Shown here in pieces: positions 45,935 to 57,903 of a stretch of 64,000 nucleotides of DNA. The stretch is from Macrotrachela quadricornifera (Eukaryota; Rotifera; Eurotatoria; Philodinida; Philodinidae), in NCBI GenBank assembly GCA_022393335.1, contig JAJEKB010020949.1:785349-849348 (forward strand). Direction: 5' to 3'. Position 1 is the stretch's first letter. The number at the start of each line of letters is the position of its first letter. Made by a program: the position numbers and the translations under genes. Under the pieces are notes generated by a model. The model ran no database searches. It was not told where the DNA came from and worked only from the letters and a program-made list of their open reading frames with translations.

Positions 45935-46279
45935 AGTGAGTGTCTTTAGTCTACATGACTGTGAAAAATGATTGCTAGATGTATGATCACCCAAAAAAGT
46001 ATTCTGTAAGGAAGATATAACTAACGCTTAGTGATAATGTAAATCATGTAACTTAATCTATTACCATGAATCGAATTTGACGTTATTCTTTTGCAATAAA
46101 AAAAAAACAAAGTTTTCGTAACAATTCTTCTGCTGTAATTTGGTTATTATTGAACCGATTATGGTAAAATTAAAGTGAGCTTGACACATGAACTCAAAAT
46201 TTAGAGTTCATTTTCGTATCTGCATTTGCTCAGAAAATTTTGATCTATAGTTTATGCTAATAGTTATTCATAAGTTTTT
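45935..46279. other. Gene-free DNA
   Basis: Nothing recognised. It separates the palindrome from the minisatellite. Confidence 0.4.
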
Positions 46280-46486
46280 AGAGTTCCTTCTAAATATAAT
46301 GTCAACTACATTTAAGGACTTCTTGGACATGTTATGTGCAACATTTTAAGGTCTAGGCGAGTGCATTATTACATGTAGCTTTTTAGGAGCTATTTAGATG
46401 TGGTATCTATAACTATTAAGAGCTATCTAAAGATGATATCTGTAATCTTTTGAGGACTATTTAGAATTATATCATAATAGTCTAAA
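46280..46486 (+). repeat. Degenerate ~34-bp minisatellite, about six copies
   Basis: Units start AGAGTTCC (46280), AGGACTTC, AGGTCTAG, AGGAGCTA (46385), AGAGCTAT (46419) and AGGACTAT (46453), at intervals of 34-36 bp. Each begins with an AGRRSYT-like word, has an ATGT/ATAT centre and ends in a T-rich stretch. Confidence 0.65.
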
Positions 46487-46582
46487 TTATGTCTAGATTT
46501 TATGGTTTTGACTTTCAAAAACTTTTGACTTATTGCTTTGTATGGTAGCGTGGGCATATATAAAAGCAAAGCGTAAAGAGCG

Positions 46583-46715
46583 GAATCCTGGAATCCGGAA
46601 TCCAAAATAATCTAATGGAATCCTAAAGAGTCTTAGGGAATCAAACAGAAGCCTAGAAGCAAATAGAATCCAAAACCCCAACAACTACCAGAGGATTCCA
46701 GGATTCCAAAATAAT
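46583..46715. repeat. GGAATCC-rich tract
   Basis: Many GGAATC/GGATTCC words (GGAATCCTGGAATCCGGAATCC and others) occur in ~130 bp, irregularly spaced and in both orientations. A second such tract lies at 51500-51930. Confidence 0.6.
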
Positions 46716-47295
46716 ATAATTTTCATTAAACATATTTAAAAAAGTCATGAGTGTTCGAAAGTCATATGATCACTATTTTGATCGTCTGGTCCCCATCATG
46801 ATTTTAATGAAATCTTTATACATTTCCAGCAATCATCTGTCTCAAATCAAATCATTTCAGATGGACTACCCCATATAAAAATATTGAAAATTTTCAACAA
46901 AAGGCGTAACACATTTTTCTATTTGGCATGTTACTTACGAATCAAATCAGTCTAAGGTGATCGTACGCTCATCAATCAGTTTTCTGGATGCAGATGGTAT
47001 CCTTCTTGTGAAGATATCCTATTATGTGTATCACATATATGCATGTTCTTACTCTTGTTCTTTCTTATTATCTTTTCTTAGTCTCTACTTTGAATTCCTC
47101 TAGATAATGGATCATCTTATATGATACAACGACAACTAGATCATATAGAAGTGTACTTAACATCATATAGATCGAGCATCACGATAGTACAACTCAACCG
47201 CTTCGTCATTGTGATCATTGATAACAGTAAAAGTAATGCTGTAGTAGTAAAAAATTAGGTCGCCATCAATACAGTGTGATTGGCTATATATCTAA
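46716..47295. other. Gene-free DNA left of the MULE
   Basis: No gene seen. The last ten bases before the element (47296-47305) are listed separately as the target-site copy. Confidence 0.4.
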
Positions 47296-47305
47296 TCAAT
47301 CCAAA
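47296..47305 (+). repeat. Left copy of candidate MULE target-site duplication
   Basis: TCAATCCAAA, identical to 49602-49611. The length is within the 8-11 bp usual for Mutator-like elements. Confidence 0.7.
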
Positions 47306-47322
47306 GGGGAGGTTGCTAATCA

Positions 47323-47464
47323 GCGAAAGCCTTTTCAGCGAGAATTTTCAGCGAATGCAAAACAGCGAAAAGAAAATTGAGCGAAAGCACTATTAAGCGA
47401 AGAACCAAATCCGCGAAAGAACATATCAGCGAAGACGTAAATCAGCGAAAACTAGAATGAGCGA
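47323..47464 (+). repeat. Left GCGA array of the MULE, 16-bp period
   Basis: GCGA starts at 47323, 47338, 47351, 47365, 47381, 47397, 47413, 47429, 47445 and 47461. Spacings are 15, 13, 14 and then 16 six times. The word is usually CAGCGAAA or GAGCGAA and the spacer sequences are unrelated. It is a candidate array of transposase binding sites. Confidence 0.9.
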
Positions 47465-47621
47465 AGTTTTTTCGCGGTAATAAAAAAAAGAATATTTAAC
47501 TAGAAGAAACTTTATTCATAATCCAATAGAAAATAAAATTTAATTAAATGTAACAAAGTAAAGAAATATAACGCATTAACATCAAATGATAATAATATAA
47601 CAATGAAGAAATTTTAAGTAC

Positions 47622-49191
47622 CTATTTAGAATTTTTAGCCACAAGTGTAGATAGTCCATAAAGAAAATCGATCAAGTTGATTTGTTTTTGTTCATGTCGT
47701 TTATTTAATACATCAGCTTGTGCTCGAATATTACAGGTTCTGCTTTTTGATCCAATTTGAAAACCGCTATTAACTTTGGATAAATATTGACGAAATGATA
47801 ATTCCTCTCGCTGTAAGCACGTGAATAAATGCCAAACATTGGGATGATGTTTTTCGACCCGATTGTTAAATTTATTATGCCAGGCTATAGATGAAAGAAA
47901 TATATATATATATTTGAATAGTAAAAAAAACATTACTTTCACAAATATTATTTGTACGAAACTCGAGATTTGATACATTCCAATATTTTTTTGGTACACG
48001 TTTTAACCATTGATTTTCAAAGTATTTAAAAAAATCGATCAATTCTTCAGGTGAATCGTTTTTAAGAAGTTCGAAAGCTTCTTCTATATGATCTTGAGGA
48101 AGAAGTGCAAGTGCCATTGTACTTCGACAAGCTAAACGTAAATCTTCATTCTCAAGATAAGCTGTAGAAAGACCAAGTGAATTTATGTGTTTATAAAGAG
48201 ACTGACTAAAATGGAAAAAGCATCCATGATGTATTGCACTTGGAAGCTAGAAAATAAAAATTAAATTAAATTATAATTCACAGGCTACTGACTTTTTCTT
48301 TGATGACTTTGATTAAAGACATCTCAAAGTCTGACATCACGTGTTTCGGTTCAAACTTCATTTTCAATCGAGTAGCATGATCATTAAGTTCAAGAAACAG
48401 TTGTCTATAAATATCAGCTGTTTTACCCGATAAAAGACAAATCACACAAGGAAAGTCTAATAGAAAAAATCGAGACAGTGAATATTTCAAACAAATGTAT
48501 GATCTTACTTTGTTGAAATTTTATTCCATGAATTGTATAAATTTGTTGAAATTGTTTAGGACATGTATCAAATGTACCATCAAAAAACAGCCATTCAGAC
48601 GAGAATAATACTTCAAGCTGTTTATCGGTTGCAAACACAATCATTCTTTTTTTTTTATTATCTTATCGGTACATATAAATTTTACATTATTAAGTGTTTT
48701 CTGATAGAAGTCAGGAACATCAAAAACACTTGATGTTGGTAAAGGTGGTGTTGTTTTTCGACGAACACGATTAAGACCTGATTCTATATTAAAAAAAAGC
48801 ATTAGATGTTTCGATTCATGATAAACTTACTCATTTCAACAGCAACAGGTGCAAGAGTTAATGCTGTTGAAGATATATTTGAACGAGCTAATTCTTCTTC
48901 ATATATTCTAGGTATAGAATTAGTTTCAGATTGTACTCTATCCTTCACTCTTTTCTTTAAGTTTCGAAGCTCGATTCGTTCTGGATCAGGTATATGATAA
49001 TGATGACCATTAGCTTTAAGAAATTGGTCGTTTTTGTTTGTGTGCATGGTAGCCAAACAGCCATCACTATGACAAACCCAATATTTCACTTTTTCCGTCG
49101 ACTTTTTAAGTCGATGAATATATCCTGAGTAAACGAGCAAAGACTTGCCTCGATTCGAGGTGGTGAATGAGATCGATGGTGGTTCGGTCAT
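47622..49191 (-). CDS. FLYWCH-MULE transposase, five exons, one frameshift
   Basis: Exons 49191-48831, 48783-48509, 48456-48293, 48246-47937 and 47884-47622 (introns 46-52 nt) give ~457 residues. An N-terminal FLYWCH-type zinc finger is visible (KYWVCHSDGC..., then HHYHIPD: two Cys, two His), expected to bind the element ends. The MULE catalytic domain follows: WLFFDGTFDTCP (first Asp), HVMSDFEMSLI (second Asp), CFFHFSQSLYKHI with the usual C..H pair, and NICETWHNKFN with the third acidic position. Exon phases are consistent except that exon 2 is one base short. A run of ten A at about 48646-48655 should be eight or eleven for VKFICTDK..KKKRMIVFAT to stay in frame. The alternative upstream start (49254) is not needed. 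Polyadenylation AATAAA lies near 47510 (minus). Confidence 0.87.
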
Positions 49192-49413
49192 ACTTAGTTT
49201 GGTTGAATAAATAAAATAGTGTACGTAGCACGAACGTATGATCTGTAAAAACAAAAGAATGCGTATGATAAAAGATAAAGAAACAGTCGATTATTTCATC
49301 TATACAAGTATAACAGAGAAGAAAAGAATAAACAAGGACAGTTATTGGTAAATGTATTAACCACGATGAATTATTTTCATAGATCAGTAGATGGAGCTCA
49401 CCAAGAAAAAAAT

Positions 49414-49586
49414 TCGCTGAAAGGTTTTTCGCTCTCTCATTTTTCGCTATTTTCCTCTTTCGCTAATATAGTTTTTCGCTATTATTTCTTTTCGCTGTCA
49501 TGGATTTTCGCTGTAAATTATTTTCGCTAAATCGTTTTTCGCTGTTTTTTTTCGCTGAAAAAGTCATTCGCGGAAATACTTTTCGC
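49414..49586 (-). repeat. Right GCGA array of the MULE, 16-bp period
   Basis: TCGC (GCGA on the minus strand) starts at 49414, 49429, 49444, 49460, 49476, 49492, 49508, 49524, 49539, 49552, 49568 and 49583. Twelve copies are spaced 13-16 bp, five of them in a row at 16. It is opposite in orientation to the left array. Confidence 0.9.
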
Positions 49587-49601
49587 TGAACGGACACCAT
49601 T

Positions 49602-49611
49602 TCAATCCAAA
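49602..49611 (+). repeat. Right copy of candidate MULE target-site duplication
   Basis: TCAATCCAAA, identical to 47296-47305. Confidence 0.7.
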
Positions 49612-49729
49612 ATGTGTTGACTTTCTCATAACTTCTGTTATTTTAATACATGAGTAGATTTGAGACCGGCTCAATCTGGTCTAATCTATCAGACCAGCCT
49701 GACCGCTATTTTTGTTAAATTTTAACGAC

Positions 49730-50560
49730 TATATCAGCTATTGGTCTTTTCCAGCAATGTAAATACGCAAATATAGATATTAAAAACACTATAATATGAT
49801 ATCTGCTGTGAAAAACGATATTTTTAGCTTATTTTGACTTGCTAGTTTTTCGTGAGCGGAATTTTATAGTTAAACCGACCGATTTTTTGCTGATTCTATC
49901 AGGTCGGTTAAGAATTTCAACCGACCGGTCCGGTTCGATCTGAAAAAATTAGGCCTGTTCCAAGTCTGTACATGAGAACTACCTATTTTCTGCATATCTA
50001 TATACATCGAATCAATTATTCTCCGAAAATAACCCATTAGTTGGAAGTTTCTGTTGTTATCAATACACAAATATACAGAAATTATATACCTGCAATTTAT
50101 CAACATAGCAAGTTTAGACTCGAAAGCGAGCCGGCAGACTGACACCGAATCGGTTCGATCTGACTCTCAGATCGACAAAACCGGCGCAGATTGGTTCGAC
50201 CGGTGCTTTTATCAAATTTTAGGGCAAGAAACTGAGTTAATGTGCTTTGCTTGGTTTTTAATGATTTTCGTGACTTTATAATGGAACTTTAAAAAAGATT
50301 CCTTGAATATATAAATGTCATATTAACTACTAGTTTTTTACAATTGTCTAAATCCACAAATATAGATATTAAAAAGAGTGGAATGTGACATTTACTATAA
50401 AAGACGACATTTAAGTGACTTATTTTGAGCTTCTAGTCAGTTTTTTGGAAGTTGAACTTTGCTATTAGATCATTCGTATTTTTACCGATTTTTACTGAAG
50501 CGATCGAAAATTTCAACGGCTAGTTCGGTCTGAAAAAGTCAGACTAGTTTCAAGTCGGAG
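49730..50560 (+). repeat. Pair of diverged ~230-bp direct repeats
   Basis: Segment 49730-49970 resembles 50320-50560 at an offset of ~589 bp. Both have AAATATAGATATTAAAAA (49769 and 50358), a GAYATTT..TTATTTTGA block and a TTTCAACSG..GGTTCGATCTGAAAAA-like end. The sequence between them has several CCGGTTCGAT/ATCGAACC words. No coding potential is seen; it is probably an old repeat. Confidence 0.55.
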
Positions 50561-51499
50561 CAAGTTACTAGGAAACCAATAGATTATCAATTAGTAGAAT
50601 CTATATTCTGTTGAGCTAGATACTAGTCATTCAGGCCTCGTGGTACTGAATGTATGTATAGGAAGAAGAAACTATAACCTATTGACATCTCTTCTCTTGT
50701 TATACAAACTTTCTTAGGTTTGAAAAACCGATAGTAAAGAGAGACAGAAGGTATATTTTCGCGAAGTAGCGCACATATCCCAGCTCTCATAGGTAAGCAA
50801 TACATCGGAGAAAAATTCTAACCAAGTAACACGCTGATCCTTTGGACCTCGCTCAATTCGATCTCAAAACGATTCACCGAATGTTACGTTTCTCATCGTG
50901 ATCGAAACAATTCTTGAATAAAATCAGTGAACTTTCAAAGAGCGCATCTGAACTTCTTCCTACAAATTTCTTAACCATACACTGAACAGCATTTTATACA
51001 CTGGTTACAATCCTAAAAGATCTACACTACCTTGTTTCTCACACTATTGATATCACTTCTTCATCTAGCTCACATTGTTTCATAACAGTGCTACCTAGAA
51101 CATCTTAGTACTTTCCCGATCAAACTTCTCCTTAAATTAATATCTGCTCCGGTTATAGTTGGTAACTTTTTTCCGTTCATTCGACGAACACAAATTTTTT
51201 TGAAAAGAGGATCGCATAGGCAGCTTAGAAACATGTAGACATGCAAGTATTCGTTAATAAATCACACACATCTTCACTCTTCTAATTTGTCACGTTATGT
51301 TGATGGAAATACGAAAAACTAATTTATTGCATGATTTTATAATCCTGAAATATGACTAATTGACAAAATTGACTGACCAACTATTTCGATTTCCATATGC
51401 TCAACTAATGCTATGAGGATTGAGACTAAACCTATCAGTTCTTACAAATAGAATCAAATTACTAATCGACTTGAGCCTCTCTATGTGATCATATGGTTA
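50561..51499. other. Gene-free DNA
   Basis: No supportable gene, RNA gene or terminal repeat. Confidence 0.4.
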
Positions 51500-51930
51500 C
51501 CGAACAATTTCATAGAGAATCCGACGAAATCCTAAGGAGGCAGAAGGAATTCTTTAGAATCTTTAGGAATCCTAGAGAATCCTTAGGAATTCCAAAGAAT
51601 CATCGGAGTCCTATGGAATCCAAGACACCAGATTCCGCCTTTTCTCTCTTGTTCCAGAATCGGTACTGATTCCGGAATTACAAGGAATTTCTAGGAATTC
51701 CTTGAGATTCCGGAATTGATGGAATGGGTGCCGATTCCGGAATCGCTTCTCGCCTCCAACCTTATGTTTGGTAGTGCTGTTGCAGATTAATCTCAAACAT
51801 ACAGGAGCGATTCCGGAAATGGACGGAATTACTTGGAATAGTTGCTATTGGTTCTGGATATACTAGGTATTGGTGGAGTTGATTCCGGAATCGGTGGAAT
51901 TAGTTGCCTAGACGGAAGTAATTCCCTAAT
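51500..51930. repeat. Second GGAATCC/GGAATT-rich tract
   Basis: About 430 bp with dozens of GGAAT, GAATCC and ATTCCGG words (for example TTAGGAATCCTAGAGAATCC), degenerate and without a fixed period. Related in composition to 46583-46715. Confidence 0.6.
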
Positions 51931-54900
51931 GTTCAACATCGCGAAATAAGATCCCAGGACATTCAACCCGACCTGTAGATTCGATCGAAAACGATCGGAT
52001 CCGCGTCGGATTTCATCCTGTTTCCGACGGATCCCGAAGAAACCCGGGTCGGAATCCGGCTGATAGGACTCCGACAAAAGCCATGTCGGTTCCAACAGAA
52101 ATCATATAGATCCGACCGCCCATGAATCTCCTGAGATGACTGCTCATTCTAACGAAATTGGAAGCATTTTCAGTTCAACTTCAATTCTAATTCTGACCAG
52201 TTCTAATTTCCATAGATAGCTGATAGACCTGTTCCTTTTCTCGGTAGTGCTATACTAATCGTTACTTTAAGGATAATGATGCTTTTTTTCTCCCCTAGGT
52301 ATATTACATCAACTTTGATTAGTGAATAAAATTACTGTACTATAATAATCAGCGTCCTAATTCAAGAGGAACTTCAAGACCCAAAACTCAGATGTTTTGG
52401 ATTTGGTATTAGTATAGACTTAGATTAAAAATAATTTTCATAAACGACATTGACTCGAGGCAGCGTTTCTACAAGAACAAAGCACCGGGGACATTTTTGG
52501 AATGATATTTTTACCGTCTTCGCCCAGAATGACTGACTCTTTGGAAGTAAGCTATTCAGCAAGAGGCTAGATGATCATCTTTTAAGAATATCATTCTTTG
52601 TAAAGTCACATTGATATCACAAAATCATAATAAAAATTGTTGAAAAATATTTTCGATTAAGGAAACACAATAACCACTTTGCCTTTACACATTTCGGTTA
52701 TGTGGATTGCGTAATGAATAAAGACAGTAATGCACATACAAAAACACTTTGACATTGACAAACATTCTCTTTCCAGCAACTTAGAATTATAGATTGTGAT
52801 TTTGATTATATCCATCACGATGTCACTGATTTATAGAAGCCGAAATAAGTGATACCGCGGTTAGAAAATTACTGACAGTTTGAGGATGAGAATGAACATA
52901 AGGAAAGACACCTACTTCTAACAAAATTATTTTACTGAGTAGCCTAAACCTTCCATTGAGATTTAAAATTGGAAAAAGACTGTTCACAAATCTATGTTTA
53001 ACATTTATACCGTACATTTGCAGACAAACGATGCAACTGACTGAATTTTTATATTATCAAATTAATCAGTATCATGGCTTACTTTTCTCATCATTTAGCT
53101 CACTACAAGCACGTAATTAAATGTTAATGAAACGATTAACGGTATCAACGTTGTATGAAAGTAGCGCATCAGAAATTTTAGAACTGAATCTTTTCCAGTG
53201 GAACTTAAATGAATTAAGCGTTAAGTAGCTTTTCGTAACCACTACGATTAACAAACAAGTAATCAACGATCACTGTTTAATGTATTAATATATAGTATCA
53301 ACGAATTATTTAACCATTGATATTAAGTTTAAATCTTTCTGCTTAACTGTTAGTTCATCTTAAATGAAGTGATCAACTGATTAATTTGCCGAAAATATCA
53401 TAAAATTTCAATTTCTTTGATGAAAACACTTCTTTCTTTAGAAAATAATAATATTCTATAGTTTCATCGATATTGTTGAGCTCTAGAAACTGATATCTCA
53501 AAGAGTTTTATCAACAAAATAGATTCCTCCTGTGATTACCTTAAGTTACTAGATTTTGAGTGTTGTTTTCATTTGACTAATTCAAATTTAGCATAATGCT
53601 ATTCTACTAGATGAAACAAAAATCGTGGTTAAGATTTGATTTATTGAGAAAATGCCATGCTAATTCTGATTGACTACGAAAAACCCTTTTCCAAAATCGA
53701 CTAGCCTAAAACAAACTAGGTCACAATCAATCAGGTTCTTACGAACGAGAATTCTTCATATATAGGATAATCAAGTCGATAGTCGAATCTTAGGAGATCT
53801 CATTAAAAATTTATAAAATTCGCGTAAAACTTGTACGAATATTATCGAATTCCAGATGCTACGAGTATTACAAACGATATCACTCTATAATAAAATGCCG
53901 CTAAAATTTGATAGAATATCATGACCATTGAGTACCGGCTAAAAATTAGTCGTTCAATAACCATACCATCATAGCAATCGCGGATCTATTACTAATACCA
54001 TTAATACGATTCCCATGCTACTCTTGGCAAATATTTGATTCCATCAACCGTGATCAAATACATCGAAGGTTTCTCGAATCAATAGAACAATAGAAGAGAG
54101 ATCTTTTGATAATTCCAGAATTGAAGCAGATAGAATTATGTTTATTTTTCATTATAAGAGCAAAGAAAAATCTTGATGAAATTTGATTGATTAATAGAAA
54201 AGACTCTTAGAAAAATCGAATTTGAAGAGAACTCTTTTACTATTCTAAAGACAAAATATAATTTTGTTTGAATCATTATAGGAATTATCTAGAGTTGTCT
54301 CTCATATGGCTTGCAGAACTCTATGAATCGGCATGATCAACATTGGTTCTGATTTGACGAATAGTTCTTTGTCTCTATTTGATTTGAATGGTGAGCTGAG
54401 TGGTAACGAGGTTCTAGACAGTACCAACAAAATTTGCTGATAAGTAGAGAAGACTGATAAGATTTGACTGTCGAATCCATTAACGATTTAATCATCACCA
54501 TTCTCATCGATTTTAATCATTTGATAGGAATCTACTAGATAATGTAACTGGCCGATAATAGTAGCTTCCTTTCCATAGTTTTTCGTTTGCTAATGGATGA
54601 ACAAAGAGACGTAACTAATGGAAATAAACAATGAAAAGCACCATAGTTGCCAAGTAGACATCTTACATTACTATTGTAGTGATGAGGTAACAAATATAAT
54701 TGGCTAAGCAGTTGATTTTCTATTATATGTAAAAAAAAGTGAAGAATGATTCATATTTCTCTAGCGAACGGTCTCACCATTAAGATTAGATTTGATATTG
54801 GTAAGCAAAGAACCAAATCAGCTCGAAATTTGAAACATGTAAGAAGGTCAAAAGTACTCTGAAAACCAGCTGCATATTTTTTCATGTATCTATTCGAATT

Positions 54901-57900
54901 CAGTCGTGATACACAATCACTTACCTAATATGTTTCCCTTAGTAGGCGAGTATTTACCTGTGGTTGAATAGATTAAAAAAATCATTTCATATTACCTGAA
55001 AATCATATGCAGTCAATTATTTTTGTCTTTCAATTACTGATAGTAATATTTCTATCACTTCAAACATACGTAAACAACATGAAGAAGCTTTGAAAATGAT
55101 TAAACAGATGGTAACAAAGCTGCGCACTTGCTTTTTTAAATTATCGTAAAGTGTATATGATTAAATATTGATTGAATTTGCTTCGTCAGAAGAATCAACT
55201 TTCTGCAGTTATATTTACAGAACGTCGAGATATATTTCGATTTTGTTTTTTTTTAATGGAACATTTCGATAATCATGATTTATCATTTCCGTAAACAAAT
55301 TTCAGTATCTTCATTAGTCTGAGAATAGAAACTGTTAACAATGAGGAAAAATAATGTCTGAATTACTCTCTATTCACATTTTTTTTTCGTGTTACTATGA
55401 AATGTAAATAACTTCAAAATTTTCAGTCCATCTGAATGATGTTATGTTTCGTTCATCCTTCCTTTTTGTGCTTTATTGAATTCTTGCATATATCGACTAT
55501 TGACGATATATCTGAATTAGAATAACTAGATATTAATGAATGCATATATATTTTGTTCTACGAAATAAAAGTTCATATCTGTGATTACGTTAATAGTCCA
55601 ATTACACATCCCCATATTAGACTACCAATGTATATAACTTTAGTGTTGAGTTATAAAAAAAATCAAAAACATACAAATGCAGTGATTTTCGAGCTTATAT
55701 GAATTCTTTATTCTTCATGCAGCGCAATTTTTTAAGAATACTTTTTCAGATTAAAGTATATTCATAAAACGTTTGTATTGTATATTAGTTTGGATATCTC
55801 AGTATACCATTCTTTATAGAGACATACTATGTCAAAGAAAGACGATACAAATGCGTCTCATTTTTAAAAATCGATCGTATGTGATTGTTTACCATTATAA
55901 GTGGACATATAAAAGTAAAACGAAGAAATCAGAAGATGTTTTAATCTGATGCTAATGCCCTTGCAACTCGATATAATTACACAGAGAAATATGAGCGTTT
56001 GTCAAGACTTAGCAATATCAAATTTTAATTCATGGTCTTCTAATGCATTAAATTGAAAAAATATAAAACAATGTATCTAAATGTTAACTTCGAAAATTTT
56101 CATCGAAATTACTGAATAAATTTTATTATTTAAAAAAAACACTCTTATTACATTGGCTTCATTGTATACTTACATCTAACTCACCCAATTTCTATCACAT
56201 TTTATAACAGAAGAATAATTTTAAGATTGAGTTTATTGTAAAAATACATCACATAATCCCTTTTTTTTCTCACGTACATGATGAAAAATTGTGAATTAAA
56301 ATTTTGTCTTCACCCTTCCTTTTGCATATATTAGTTTCAAAAATAAAAAAACGAATGTGTAAAGACAAGAAGAATGTTGAGATCTACTTTTTGTAACATA
56401 AGGTGATAAATGTGACATTCTAAGTATTTGTCACTTCATTGTGATAAAGGAGTCAACTAAACGTTCCCATTGCGCTACATAAACTCTCGCACGAGAATAA
56501 ATTTTGATTTTGAAAACAACTCTATATACAACTGTTTCACTTGGTTCACCGGGAAATTCTATTAGCAAGAAAGTTATAAGACTAGTTTTTTATGTTTTTT
56601 GTAACATGATCTGAATCAAACTTTCAAAAAAAATCGATGATTTGCAAAGTATGCAAGATTATACTCGTTTTATCATTAGAAATTTTAATTTTGTTTTTAA
56701 AATTCTGTCACAATTATTTATATAGGAAAAAATCCTTTACTATGCTACACAATACACCATTCTTCAGCATTTTATTCGATATATGAGTCGCAGCATTAAA
56801 TTTCTTATGATAAGAGCATATTTGCGCATCAATCAGCATATGATTATTTTTTCTTATTAATTTTCAAGGTTTTTTTCCCTCAAAACTTTGGAACGGTTTG
56901 TTGATATTTGTTGACGAGTATGTTATTACTTGTACAATAAAATGTCGATTAATGCGGTTTCTTTTTCTTATTTGCATTTAATATTAGTTAATCACCAACT
57001 TCTTACATGTAGTGAATTTTGTTTTTTGAGTAAGTTAACTTTTAGTTGTTAAAGAATTTTACTTTGATATAGGGACTTTTTTCAGCCTGTTTTGCCTATT
57101 TTTGTTGCTCAGCATTTTGTAAATCTTGCACATCAAACTATATGCAGTGTAAGCCTAAGACAGGATAGTACATTATTCACAGATATTAATACAAGTCCAG
57201 CTACTCAACTAATCACATTTTATTTAGAAATGGTTAGTTATCATTATGGTGTCGATTAATCCTTTATAAAAAAATCTGTGAATGTAATTTTTTTAGCCAA
57301 AGACAGATTATTTTACGACAACAATGATTTTAATATAAAGTCTGTAGGGGTGGCTCGATCGGGTGGTGTTGGGGGTGGGATACACTCAAAATCAGAAAAT
57401 GTTCTTCTATTTCTCAAGAAAAACAATATTGCACTCCCTCCAAAAAATTTCGCGACAACCCTGAAAGTCTGACTAAAACTTTGTGAAACGAAACCTTCTA
57501 AACTATAAATCCTTTTTTTAAAATTTCTGAGTTAAAGTTTTTTGAGTAGAGACGAAGTTTTTTATAAAATGTGCCTACATCGGGAAGGAGTGATTGGTTT
57601 TGGTCAAAAAAAAATAACTTGACAATTTACAAAAAGGACTACTTGTAACTCTGGTTAGCTCGATCTTGTAAATCTGTAATATAGTTTTTTAAAACATCAC
57701 TATGCTCTTGAAATAGGGATTTCTCGGTCGAAAAATCAACCTCGCGAGGTTTTTCTGTTGCCAGTTGCCTATTATTTGATAGCATAATTTTAACTAATTT
57801 CTGTTACTGCTAGAGAATCACATGGTGACAGCTTTTTAACATTGTTTTTAATTTGGATGTCTGTACGGTCTGAAATGGAACAATAGTGATCTGACTTCGA

Positions 57901-57903
57901 TCT
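51931..57903. other. ~6 kb gene desert
   Basis: Only very short frames exist, with no recognisable protein pattern on either strand, no terminal repeats and no tRNA-like element. A short GGCTCGATCGGGTGGTG.. G-rich patch at 57350-57385 stands out from the AT-rich surroundings but is unexplained. Confidence 0.45.

Larger units (their letters stand above)
47306..49601 (-). mobile_element. Mutator-like transposon (MULE) with arrayed ends
   Basis: A 2296-bp element delimited by a 10-bp direct repeat. Each end is an array of the word GCGA(AA): 10 copies facing inward on the left and 12 copies in the opposite orientation on the right, mostly 16 bp apart. Between them lies one minus-strand gene, a five-exon FLYWCH/MULE transposase. 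Ends beyond the arrays (GGGGAGGTTGCTAATCAGCG left; AATGGTGTCCGTTCAGCG from the right) are only loosely similar. The coding frame has a single one-base lesion in a poly-A run, so the element is young or still active elsewhere. Confidence 0.88.

Noticed and set aside
47323..49586. GCGA arrays considered as a CRISPR array
   Set aside because: The repeated word is only ~6-8 bp with ~10-bp spacers, the arrays face each other around a transposase gene, and the genome is eukaryotic.
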